Of a stretch of DNA of 64,000 nucleotides, positions 43,524 through 51,274 are shown in pieces. The first letter of the stretch is position 1. Each line of letters opens with the position of its first letter. A program made the position numbers and the translations under genes. The stretch comes from Chlamydiia bacterium (GTDB taxonomy: Bacteria; Chlamydiota; Chlamydiia; Chlamydiales; GCA-2402025), in the NCBI GenBank assembly GCA_030427725.1, contig JAUICV010000001.1:1-64000 (forward strand), read 5' to 3'. Below the pieces are notes generated by a model, which did no database searches, was not told where the DNA came from, and saw only the letters and a list, made by a program, of their open reading frames with translations.

Positions 43524-44170
43524 AAGTTTGTGCGAGAGATTCTGCTTTATCTAAGGCTCAAGTAAGTGAAGTTTTAGATGAGGTGCAAAAATTTCATGCT
43601 AACATCTTCTTCCAAAATCATTTCATAAAAACCTATGGAGATTTGGATTTAAAGACATCTCTTATAGATATAGATAAGACCGATTTTTTTACTAGAGAAG
43701 TTGATCAAACTATTTTAGAAAATTTGTGCGATATTTCAATACACTCAGCAAAAGATCTTCCAAATGAATTAAATGAGGACCTAGAGGTTGTAGCCTTGAC
43801 AAAAGGAGTGTGCTCAAGGGATTGTTTGGTTTTAAGGGATGGGCAAAATTTATGCTCTTTGCCAAGGGGAGCTAAGATCGGAACATCATCTCTTAGAAGA
43901 ATTTCAATGATTAAAAGTTTAAGAGAAGATTTAGAAGTCTCTGATATAAGAGGTGATATACTATCAAGACTTAATCAATTAAATTTAGGAAAATTTGATG
44001 GGGTAGTTATTGCAAATGCAGCTCTTACTAGATTAAAGCTTTCTGTAAATAAGGTATTGCTAGAGGGTGAGACTGTTTCGTTTCAAGGACAGTTAGCAAT
44101 TATTGCTAGGAAAAATAGAGAGGATCTAAAAAGAATTTTTAGACCGCTTGATTCTAGAGTTAAAATTTAA
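43514..44170 (+). CDS. hemC: Porphobilinogen deaminase, short form lacking domain 3
   Basis: The 218-aa protein matches domains 1 and 2 of hydroxymethylbilane synthase: 'SALSKAQ' near the N-terminus, the catalytic aspartate Asp81 in 'IHSAKDLPNEL', 'GTSSLRR' (Arg128, Arg129) and 'DIRGDILSRLNQL'. Typical HemC is about 310 aa. Here the third domain, with the cysteine in 'EGGC' that carries the dipyrromethane cofactor, is absent. The stop is followed by hemD after 15 bases. I recall that chlamydial HemC proteins are also short, so this is probably not a recent truncation, but how cofactor is held is unexplained. Confidence 0.9.
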   Translation: MQIKVCARDSALSKAQVSEVLDEVQKFHANIFFQNHFIKTYGDLDLKTSLIDIDKTDFFTREVDQTILENLCDISIHSAKDLPNELNEDLEVVALTKGVCSRDCLVLRDGQNLCSLPRGAKIGTSSLRRISMIKSLREDLEVSDIRGDILSRLNQLNLGKFDGVVIANAALTRLKLSVNKVLLEGETVSFQGQLAIIARKNREDLKRIFRPLDSRVKI

Positions 44171-44185
44171 ACCAAGGAAAGGGAA

Positions 44186-44827
44186 ATGAATAAACCGTCT
44201 TTGTTTGTAGGATTGGATGGATCAGAAAGCAATACCCAGGCGGATGTCATTCCTTTTATCGAAACTAAGCCGCTTGAGCTTGATAGTTTCCATATTAAAC
44301 ATCAATTTGAGGACCTTGACGAATATACTCATATTTTATTCACGAGTAAAAATGGGGTTAAGTACTTTTTTGAAGCATTAGATCATTTTCAAATAGATCC
44401 CTCTATCTTGCACGGGAAGATCAGCATCTGTATAGGGCAAAGTACAAAAAAAGCCTTAGAGAGTTTTGGGATTAAAAAAATACTAACGCCCAGAGAATCA
44501 ACTCAAGAAGGTCTCATAGAAATGTTGGCAATGATGGATGTAAAACATTCTTATTTTCTATTGCCTAGATCAAATCTTTCTAGGAAGACCTTGGTTAATG
44601 CTCTGAAACGATGGCGAATTAGAATGCAGGTTTGTGATCTTTATACAACGGTATCAAAGATCCCTAGTCCACTACCTGATTTATCAAAGTACAATGAAAT
44701 CATTTTTTCTTCTCCCTCTTCAGTCGACTCTTTTAAAAAAATATTTCCAAGGATTCCTAGAGATCTTAAATACACGGCAATTGGTCCAGTTACAAAGAAA
44801 TATTTATTTGAAAATCTTCATAAATAA
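44186..44827 (+). CDS. hemD: Uroporphyrinogen-III synthase (HemD family)
   Basis: The 213-aa protein belongs by pattern to the weakly conserved HemD family: 'HILFTSKNGVKYFFEAL', 'ICIGQSTKKALESFG', 'YFLLPRSNLSRKTLVNAL', 'CDLYTTV', 'IIFSSPSSVDSF' and 'YTAIGPVTKKYL' recur in the right order for its two alternating domains. It would cyclise hydroxymethylbilane to uroporphyrinogen III. Position directly after hemC supports the call. A good GGAAAGGGAA-type RBS precedes it. HemD is often missed because of low sequence identity. Confidence 0.85.
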   Translation: MNKPSLFVGLDGSESNTQADVIPFIETKPLELDSFHIKHQFEDLDEYTHILFTSKNGVKYFFEALDHFQIDPSILHGKISICIGQSTKKALESFGIKKILTPRESTQEGLIEMLAMMDVKHSYFLLPRSNLSRKTLVNALKRWRIRMQVCDLYTTVSKIPSPLPDLSKYNEIIFSSPSSVDSFKKIFPRIPRDLKYTAIGPVTKKYLFENLHK

Positions 44828-44961
44828 TTTTTTATCTTAGAAATATTTTGTTTTTCATTACTCTTGGGAAAGGTTTGTGTATTTGCTTCTAACTAATTGA
44901 TTGTTAGTTTGTAAGAGAGGTCTTGTGGAGGCTTTTGTTAAACAGATTAGAGTTGGATTTG

Positions 44962-44991
44962 TTGAGGAATTACTTCCATATATGGTATAGT
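44962..44991 (+). promoter_or_regulatory. Promoter upstream of accD
   Basis: TTGAGG (44962-44967), an 18-base spacer and TATAGT (44986-44991) form a reasonable sigma-70-type promoter 35 bases before the accD start. The -10 context 'ATGGTATAGTGC' resembles the extended -10 at 12052. Confidence 0.5.
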
Positions 44992-45026
44992 GCTGCCAAT
45001 ATTTATATATTAAGCATAGGGCTTCT

Positions 45027-45983
45027 ATGGGTTTTTTAAGGCTGTTTTCAAAAACAAAACCAAAAATTAAAGTCGAAGCATCAAAAAAAGATGGTTTTAG
45101 TGGGTGGGTTAAATGTTCTCAATGTACTGAGATGGTTCACTCAAATGAGATGCAAGAGAATCTGAACTGCTGCCCAAAATGTGGTCATCATTATAGATTT
45201 TCTGCTGCGCAGAGAATTGATTTACTTGCGGATGAAAATAGTTTCGAGGAGCTCTTTACTGAGTTAAAGCCGATAGATCCATTAGAGTTTGTTGACAGTG
45301 AGCCTTATACTCAAAGAATTGCAAGAGCTCAAGCTAAGTCTGGAAGAGACGAAGGAATCTATACAGGAACTTGCTTGATCAATGAGCGAAAGACTGCTTT
45401 GGCTGTTATGGATTTTGGGTACATGGGAGGTTCCATGGGCTCAGTTGTAGGTGAAAGACTTACAAGGCTTATAGAACTTGCTTGTGAGAAAGGAATTCCT
45501 CTTGTTGTCGTTTCTTCTTCAGGGGGAGCTAGAATGCAAGAGTCTTCTCTATCACTAATGCAAATGGCCAAAACATCAGCAGCGCTTGCTCGCTTAGATA
45601 ACAAGGGAGTTCCATACATCTCGGTTCTTACAAATCCAACAACTGGAGGAGTCACAGCCTCGTTTGCATCACTTGGCGATATTATAATTGCTGAGCCAGA
45701 TGCTCTTATAGGATTTGCTGGACCTAGAATCGTAGAACAAACGATTAGGCAAAAACTACCCTCAACAGCGCAAAAATCTGAGTTTTTACTAGAAAAAGGG
45801 ATGATCGATTGCATAGTAAAACGCTCAGAGTTGAAAGATAAAATTAGCGTATTCCTAGAGTTTTTAACTAGTAATCAAAAACCAAATTTGTCATCTTCAA
45901 TGAAAACTCCGGGCTCAGATGAGCTTGAGAAGCTAAAAAAGCTACTCGACTCAGTTGAGACCCAAAAGAATCTGACAAACTAA
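45027..45983 (+). CDS. accD: Acetyl-CoA carboxylase carboxyltransferase subunit beta
   Basis: The 318-aa protein has the N-terminal zinc ribbon with Cys30, Cys33, Cys49 and Cys52, and the carboxyltransferase core 'MDFGYMGGSMGSVVGE', 'SSSGGARMQES' and 'PTTGGVTASFASLGDI'. It forms the carboxyltransferase of the heteromeric ACC with AccA (not in the window) and makes malonyl-CoA for fatty acid synthesis. It is the first gene of the accD-dut-ptsN run, as in Chlamydia. Confidence 0.96.
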   Translation: MGFLRLFSKTKPKIKVEASKKDGFSGWVKCSQCTEMVHSNEMQENLNCCPKCGHHYRFSAAQRIDLLADENSFEELFTELKPIDPLEFVDSEPYTQRIARAQAKSGRDEGIYTGTCLINERKTALAVMDFGYMGGSMGSVVGERLTRLIELACEKGIPLVVVSSSGGARMQESSLSLMQMAKTSAALARLDNKGVPYISVLTNPTTGGVTASFASLGDIIIAEPDALIGFAGPRIVEQTIRQKLPSTAQKSEFLLEKGMIDCIVKRSELKDKISVFLEFLTSNQKPNLSSSMKTPGSDELEKLKKLLDSVETQKNLTN

Positions 45984-45995
45984 AAGGTTCGAAAA

Positions 45996-46442
45996 ATGCA
46001 AGATTACATTGATGTCGAAGTACTCACAGACGATGACCAATTTATTCCTCACTATGCTTCAAGCTCCGCGGCGGGCTGTGATGCAAAAGCTTGTATTAGC
46101 GAAGATCTGATAATAAATCCAGGTGAAAGGGCTCTAGTCCCAACGGGACTTAAAGTGTCTATCCCAGACGGGTTTGAAATTCAGGTGAGACCTAGAAGCG
46201 GTTTTGCTCTTAAGCATGGTCTAACTGTTTTAAATACTCCTGGCACAATAGATGCTGACTATAGGGGTGAAATTGGGGTGATCCTTATGAATCATGGGAC
46301 AGAGGCTTTTACGATCACTAGAGGCATGAGAATTGCTCAGCTGGTTGTTTCAAAAGTATATCAAGCACGCTTTCACCAAAAAGAGACACTAACTACCACA
46401 ATGCGGGGAGAAGGTGGTTTTGGCCATTCGGGAACGCATTAA
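45996..46442 (+). CDS. dut: dUTP pyrophosphatase
   Basis: The 148-aa protein shows the five trimeric dUTPase motifs: 'SSAAGCDAKA', 'RPRSGFALKHG', 'NTPGTIDADYRGEI', 'RIAQLVV' and the C-terminal 'RGEGGFGHSG'. It hydrolyses dUTP to dUMP. Twelve bases follow the accD stop. Its C-terminal codons overlap the start of the next gene by 29 bases. Confidence 0.97.
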   Translation: MQDYIDVEVLTDDDQFIPHYASSSAAGCDAKACISEDLIINPGERALVPTGLKVSIPDGFEIQVRPRSGFALKHGLTVLNTPGTIDADYRGEIGVILMNHGTEAFTITRGMRIAQLVVSKVYQARFHQKETLTTTMRGEGGFGHSGTH

Positions 46443-46965
46443 GACACAAAAAAAAGTCTTATTAGATCTATTATCTAAGCTACATGAACCAAATAGAGAG
46501 AAGGTTTTGATTACTAAATATTTAGATCCTCAGTTTGTTCTTTTTACTGATTCTAAAAGTCGGGATGACATTATTAAAGAGCTTGTTCAGCTTTTAGAAA
46601 AAAAAGGCGTAGTTGATGAGGGTCAAAAATTTTACGAAGCGGTCATTCAAAGAGAAAAAATAGTGTCTACAGGAATTGGACTTGGTATTGCTATTCCTCA
46701 TGCTAAATTAGAAAGTTTTCAGGATTTTTTCTTGGCTATGGGAGTTTTAAAAGAAGAGGGTGTTGAGTGGAACTCTTTAGATAAGGCGCCTGTTAGGCTC
46801 GTCTTTTTGATTGGGGGACCATCAAATAAACAAACTCAATACTTAACAATTTTGTCTAAAATTACTGCTGCTATGAAAAATGAACAGTTAAGATGTAAAC
46901 TTTTTGAGGCAACTTCTCCAGAGCAGTTTGTGGAAATCCTTCAAGATCATTTTTCAATCGCGTAA
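46414..46965 (+). CDS. ptsN: PTS EIIA-Ntr-type protein PtsN, copy 1
   Basis: The 183-aa protein is a single EIIA(Ntr)/mannitol-type domain after a basic N-terminal stretch; the phosphorylatable histidine sits in 'GLGIAIPHAKLE'. The start is uncertain: a GTG at 46414 and a TTG at 46420 are both preceded by GGGGAG within dut, and the TTG has the more usual spacing. EIIA-Ntr takes phosphate from EINtr/NPr and regulates metabolism rather than transporting sugar. Chlamydiae have two ptsN genes side by side after dut, as here. Confidence 0.92.
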   Translation: MVLAIRERIKTQKKVLLDLLSKLHEPNREKVLITKYLDPQFVLFTDSKSRDDIIKELVQLLEKKGVVDEGQKFYEAVIQREKIVSTGIGLGIAIPHAKLESFQDFFLAMGVLKEEGVEWNSLDKAPVRLVFLIGGPSNKQTQYLTILSKITAAMKNEQLRCKLFEATSPEQFVEILQDHFSIA

Positions 46966-47078
46966 TCTTTTTAAAAAAAAATTAGAAAAACTAAAACTTA
47001 TTGTATTTTTGCAGATGCTTTTAAAAGAAGGCTAATGATAAGGTTTGGAGAGGTAACCGTATTTGCTGGGAGATGTAG

Positions 47079-47807
47079 ATGGATTTAAAAATCAAAGATG
47101 TAGCTGAGCTTTTAAATGTATCAGAAACTACTATAAGAAGATGGCTAGCAGAAGGGAAGATTCCAGCGTATCGCATTCACCACCAGTATAGATTTTCGAG
47201 AATGGAAATTGAAGACTGGGTGATGAGCTGTCGTTTAAATAAAGATAATCAAGGACAGTTTTTACCGGTAGAAGAACAAATTTATCCTCAAAAAGAGCAA
47301 GAAGAATTACCTCAAGAAGTTGTTGGTCAGCAGCAGTTTTCTCTATTTCGAGCTATCCACAGAGGAGATGTCTTTACTTCTTCAAAACTTGAAAGTAAAA
47401 GCTCCTTAATTTCAGAAACGGTTTCTAGAATAGCCCCAAATTTAGGTCTTGATCAAAGTGTTCTAACAGAACTTTTACTCGATAGAGAAAGTTTAATGTC
47501 AACAGCCTTAAATAATGGAATCGCTGTCCCTCATACAAGGGAATTTCTTATTAAAAGGCCGTTTGATGTTGTCGTTTTAGTCTATCCAGAAACGCCAGTT
47601 GACTGGGGCGCTTTAGATGAACAAAAAGTCCATTCCTTGTTTTTCCTTTTCGCCTGTAATGATAAAAGACATCTTCATTTACTCGCTAAAATTGCACACT
47701 TTTCTAGTGATCGTGCAAACCTAGAGTTTTTACAAACAAAACCTGGAAAAGAAGAATTACTCTCTTACATTAAAGAGTGGGAAGCTAGTTTTAAAAAAGG
47801 ATCCTAA
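47079..47807 (+). CDS. PTS EIIA-Ntr-type protein with N-terminal MerR/excisionase-like HTH, copy 2
   Basis: The 242-aa protein has an N-terminal helix-turn-helix, 'LKIKDVAELLNVSETTIRRW' then 'GKIPAYRIHHQYRFSRMEIEDW' (residues 3-49), of the excisionase type. A Glu/Gln-rich linker follows, then an EIIA domain with the active histidine in 'NGIAVPHTREFL'. The fusion suggests a DNA-binding regulator that responds to PTS phosphorylation. The same domain layout is known for the second chlamydial PtsN. It lies 113 bases after the first copy. Confidence 0.92.
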   Translation: MDLKIKDVAELLNVSETTIRRWLAEGKIPAYRIHHQYRFSRMEIEDWVMSCRLNKDNQGQFLPVEEQIYPQKEQEELPQEVVGQQQFSLFRAIHRGDVFTSSKLESKSSLISETVSRIAPNLGLDQSVLTELLLDRESLMSTALNNGIAVPHTREFLIKRPFDVVVLVYPETPVDWGALDEQKVHSLFFLFACNDKRHLHLLAKIAHFSSDRANLEFLQTKPGKEELLSYIKEWEASFKKGS

Positions 47808-47891
47808 TAGCTTTAACTTTTTCTTTTAAAGAATTCTTTTGTTGTGACAAAGTGAGCGTCTAGTCTGACTTGTTTAAATTGAGGTGTTCTC

Positions 47892-49754
47892 TTGGGAGAA
47901 AATTTTGAGCCATACATTAAAACTCAAGATCGTATCAAAGAATTTTCTGCGAAATCTATCATTCTTGGAATGGTTTTAGGGCTTGTTTTTGGAGTAGGGA
48001 ACGCTTACTTAGGATTGAAAGTTGGGTCTACAGTGTCAGCATCTGTCCCAGCTGCAGTCCTATCTATGACAATTTTGCACCTCTTTTTCAAAAGAGTTAC
48101 AATTCTAGAAAATAACATGGTTCAAACTATAGCTTCAGTCGGAGAAGCTATTGCTGCCGGTGTTATTTTTACAGCGCCTGCTTTGTATATCTTAGGGGCG
48201 GGGCCTTCTCTTTACAAAATTATTTTACTGTCTTCTTTAGGCGCAATTTTAGGGATATTGTTTATGATTCCCATGAGGCGTTATATTATCGTAGAAGAGC
48301 ATGGGAAACTGCCTTTTCCAGAAGGTTCGGCTTGCGCTGAAATTATAAAGACGAAAGAGAAAGGAAAATCACAAGCGTTCTTAGCATTATTCGGGATCGC
48401 AGTCGGTAGTATTTATAAGTTATTAGTCTCGGTTTTTAATTTGTGGAAAGAAACGCCATCATGGTTTTCAAAAAGACTTAACAACTTTGAATTTAGCATT
48501 GATTGTACTCCAGCTCTTCTTGGGGTTGGCTATATCATAGGGCCTCGAATAGCTTCTTATATGTTTTTCGGTGGAGCTTTAAGTTGGTGGGTTATCATCC
48601 CATTGATTTCAATGTTTTCTACAGGAGATGTGATTGTAGCACCAGCGACATTTCCGGTTTCAAAAATGTCACCGGAAGAGATCTGGTCAAATTATATTCG
48701 ATTTGTGGGAGCTGGAGCCGTTGCAGTAGGTGGGCTGCTCAGCATGGTTAAGATCTTTCCAATGATAAAAAAAACACTAATTTCAGGGTTCAAAGAGCTG
48801 TTTCATCACAAGAAGCACAGAGCAGATATTAGCAGAACAGATAAAGACATTTCACTTAGATGGCTTATTTTAGGATCTGTTTGTATTATAGCCTTTATTT
48901 GGCTGTTTCCAGGGTTCCATCTTAACTTTTTGACCATACTGCTTCTCACTATTTTAGGTTTTTTCTTTGTTGGAGTGACATCGATTACAGTTGGAATTGT
49001 TGGAAGTACTTCCAATCCAGCATCTGGAATGACAATTACCACTTTATTACTTACATGTTTGATATTTCTATCTATCGGTTGGACTGAAAGAATTTACCTT
49101 ATTTCTGCTTTGACTATGAGTATTGTCGTGAACGTAGCTATAGCTTTGGCCTCTACGACCTCTCAAGACTTAAAAACAGGTTATTTATTAGGAGCTACGC
49201 CCAAGTGGCAACAAATTGGAGAAATTATTGGGGTGATTCTTCCAGCAGTTGCAATTGGTTTTACGGTCTATTTGCTGAATCAGGCATATGGCTTTGGAAG
49301 TAAAACACTCCCAGCCCCTCAGGCATCATTAATGGCTCTTATTGCAAAAGGTGTTATAGCAAAAAGTATTCCATTTACACTTGTGACAATTGGGGTTGTC
49401 ATTGGAGCTATTTTAGCAATTATCGGACTTCCAGTGTTGCCAATAGCTATAGGGCTATACCTGCCATTATCTTTAAGTACAGGTATTTTTGTAGGAGGTA
49501 TTGTTCACTTTTTGATTAAGAAGTTTAGTGAAAAAGAAGATGAATGCGATCGAGGGATTTTATTTTCGTCAGGACTTGTAGCGGGTGATGCTTGTACAGG
49601 AGTTGTGATCGCTTCAATCATTGTCTTTGCAAAGCAAAGCTTTAAAGCAACATCAACAAGTCCTCAATACTTAAGCTTAGTGATGTATTTATTTTTGGCT
49701 TTAGTCCTAGCAATTGCTTGTAAGGGAATAGTTAAATCAAAGTTTAAGAAGTAG
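47892..49754 (+). CDS. OPT-family oligopeptide transporter
   Basis: The 620-aa protein has about 14-16 membrane segments and OPT-type motifs: 'GNAYLGLKVGSTVSASVPAAVLS' (near residue 36) and the later 'EHGKLPFPEGSACAEI'. Prokaryotic OPT proteins are thought to import oligopeptides, possibly proton-coupled. It starts at a TTG with GAGGTG upstream; no closer ATG fits. Host-derived peptides would be a plausible nutrient for an intracellular bacterium. The 3' end overlaps the small convergent gene by 11 bases. Confidence 0.92.
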   Translation: MGENFEPYIKTQDRIKEFSAKSIILGMVLGLVFGVGNAYLGLKVGSTVSASVPAAVLSMTILHLFFKRVTILENNMVQTIASVGEAIAAGVIFTAPALYILGAGPSLYKIILLSSLGAILGILFMIPMRRYIIVEEHGKLPFPEGSACAEIIKTKEKGKSQAFLALFGIAVGSIYKLLVSVFNLWKETPSWFSKRLNNFEFSIDCTPALLGVGYIIGPRIASYMFFGGALSWWVIIPLISMFSTGDVIVAPATFPVSKMSPEEIWSNYIRFVGAGAVAVGGLLSMVKIFPMIKKTLISGFKELFHHKKHRADISRTDKDISLRWLILGSVCIIAFIWLFPGFHLNFLTILLLTILGFFFVGVTSITVGIVGSTSNPASGMTITTLLLTCLIFLSIGWTERIYLISALTMSIVVNVAIALASTTSQDLKTGYLLGATPKWQQIGEIIGVILPAVAIGFTVYLLNQAYGFGSKTLPAPQASLMALIAKGVIAKSIPFTLVTIGVVIGAILAIIGLPVLPIAIGLYLPLSLSTGIFVGGIVHFLIKKFSEKEDECDRGILFSSGLVAGDACTGVVIASIIVFAKQSFKATSTSPQYLSLVMYLFLALVLAIACKGIVKSKFKK

Positions 49755-50067
49755 ATTCTAAATCAGAAATGTCTTTTTCTAGCTTTGCCCGAGTCTCATC
49801 TGAATCATTGTTTAAAAAACTGTGGTAGTCATCTTCTAGTTTTTTTTCTTTAGTTTGAACAGATTCACTAAGCGCAGCTTTTGCGCTTTGGTTCATGATT
49901 TTCAATGCTTTTTCCATAACTTTTTTAAACTCAACTTTTTGGTGAGTCTCACTAGATTTGGAGTACTCTTGGAGACTATCTTTAAAAAGCTTCACCCCTT
50001 CTTGAAACTCCATGCGATAAGAAGGTGGGTTTTCAGGTGATGGTCCAACGTTATTAATTTCTGACAT
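49744..50067 (-). CDS. Small helical hypothetical protein
   Basis: The 107-aa product is highly charged with a Pro/Asn/Ser-rich first 16 residues, then a predicted long helix pair (residues 18-105) rich in Lys, Glu and Ser. There is no signal or membrane segment. It is too short and compositionally plain to recognise. It has a leader region shared divergently with the gene at 50209 and overlaps the OPT gene at its 3' end. A small type III secretion substrate or chaperone would fit the layout, but no motif shows it. Confidence 0.65.
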   Translation of the reverse strand: MSEINNVGPSPENPPSYRMEFQEGVKLFKDSLQEYSKSSETHQKVEFKKVMEKALKIMNQSAKAALSESVQTKEKKLEDDYHSFLNNDSDETRAKLEKDISDLESTS

Positions 50068-50182
50068 AACTTAGATTCTTTGTTGAGTTCACTTAATCAC
50101 AACGAATAGGGTAAAAACTCATTTTTTTCAAATAGATAAAAAAGATTACAAAATTATAAGTTTTGACTAGAATCCGGGGGAG

Positions 50183-50188
50183 TATAAT
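50183..50188 (+). promoter_or_regulatory. -10 element upstream of the outer-membrane protein gene
   Basis: A consensus TATAAT lies 21 bases before the GTG start at 50209. TTGACT at 50163 is only 14 bases upstream, shorter than the usual spacer, so the -35 is doubtful. Confidence 0.4.
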
Positions 50189-50208
50189 TAATCTGACTGG
50201 AGAATTTT

Positions 50209-51246
50209 GTGAAAAAGCTTTTAGTAAGTTCTGTTATTCTTATAAACACTTTTGGTTTTGCTAAACCTACTACAACCGCGCCCCAGGAAAAGATCTACTC
50301 TAGAGAGGAGATACAGAGCGAGGTTGTCGATGCTCAAGCCGAGTTTGAAAGAGCCAAGGAGATGTTTAACCCTTGGTATGCGGGACCTCTTTTAACCCCT
50401 TCTCCAAACGTATTAGGTAAAGGACTTGTAAACATACAGCCTTATATGTTTTTTACTGGGAATACTCGCCAATACTCAAAGAGCGGAAGCTCAGAGAGTA
50501 TTCCAACATTATTCCAAGTTAATCCTCAATTTATTACTCAGATAGGTGTTTGGGATCGATTTTCAATAATAAACAACGTGCCAGCGATTTATAACAGACA
50601 AAATGGACAAAGTTCCTTCAATATCCAAGATATTTCCCTAAACTTAGCTTTTCAGGCTCTCAAATCATCTCCGCATACTCCAGCTATTTCCCTAACAGTT
50701 TCTCAGGTATTTCCTGCAGGTAAATATGAAAATTTAAATCCTGCAAAAGGTGGAGTGGACGCAACGGGATCTGGGGCTTATAAAACCTCATTTAGTTTTA
50801 CCATGGGGCGAGTTATCTGGTGGATTCCAAACCATCCAATGAATGTCAGGATGTCGTTAAACTACCAGGTGTCAACAGATGTTGGTGTGAAAAGTTTTAA
50901 TGCTTATGGTGGAGGCTATGGCACAAATGGAAAAGTTAATGTTGGCAATAGTTTAACAGCTGATGCAGCCTTTGAGTATAGTTTTGTTCAAAAATGGGCT
51001 TTAGCTTGCGACTTTGTTTACACATACTCTTCAAAATCGACGTTTACAGGAAACAGTGGACTAACAGCTGCAGGAGCTGTTGCCAGCGTTGGGGGACCCT
51101 TTAGTGATCAGCTAAGTATGGCTCCAGCTATTGAATACAATCCAACAGCAAACGTAGGTTTCTTAGTGGGCGTATGGTATCCACTTTGGGGAAGAAACTC
51201 GTTAGGTTTCGTCTCAGGTGTGATAACCGCTGAATATACTTTTTAG
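50209..51246 (+). CDS. Outer-membrane beta-barrel protein (phenol MetA-like family)
   Basis: The 345-aa product starts at a GTG preceded by TGGAGA and has a signal peptide (residues 1-18, ending 'FGFA'). The mature part, after a short charged helix, shows amphipathic strands typical of a barrel: 'VLGKGLVNIQPYMFFTG', 'FQVNPQFITQIGVWDRFSI', 'TPAISLTVSQVFPAGKY', 'WALACDFVYTY', 'GPFSDQLSMAPAIEYN' and a final phenylalanine ('ITAEYTF'). The pattern resembles the 'MetA pathway of phenol degradation' barrel family common in Legionella and Chlamydia-like bacteria. Probable outer-membrane channel; substrate unknown. Confidence 0.8.
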   Translation: MKKLLVSSVILINTFGFAKPTTTAPQEKIYSREEIQSEVVDAQAEFERAKEMFNPWYAGPLLTPSPNVLGKGLVNIQPYMFFTGNTRQYSKSGSSESIPTLFQVNPQFITQIGVWDRFSIINNVPAIYNRQNGQSSFNIQDISLNLAFQALKSSPHTPAISLTVSQVFPAGKYENLNPAKGGVDATGSGAYKTSFSFTMGRVIWWIPNHPMNVRMSLNYQVSTDVGVKSFNAYGGGYGTNGKVNVGNSLTADAAFEYSFVQKWALACDFVYTYSSKSTFTGNSGLTAAGAVASVGGPFSDQLSMAPAIEYNPTANVGFLVGVWYPLWGRNSLGFVSGVITAEYTF

Positions 51247-51274
51247 TAAAAAGGAGTTTTTACTCCTTTTTACT
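51245..51274. terminator. Bidirectional hairpin between the outer-membrane protein gene and clpC
   Basis: A perfect 13-bp dyad 'agtaaaaaggagt' / 'actcctttttact' with a TTTT loop covers both convergent stop regions. Each side is A/T rich, so it can act as a terminator for both genes. Confidence 0.7.

Noticed and set aside
44828-45026. Terminator after hemD
   Set aside because: No stem with T run could be found; only the accD promoter is supported.
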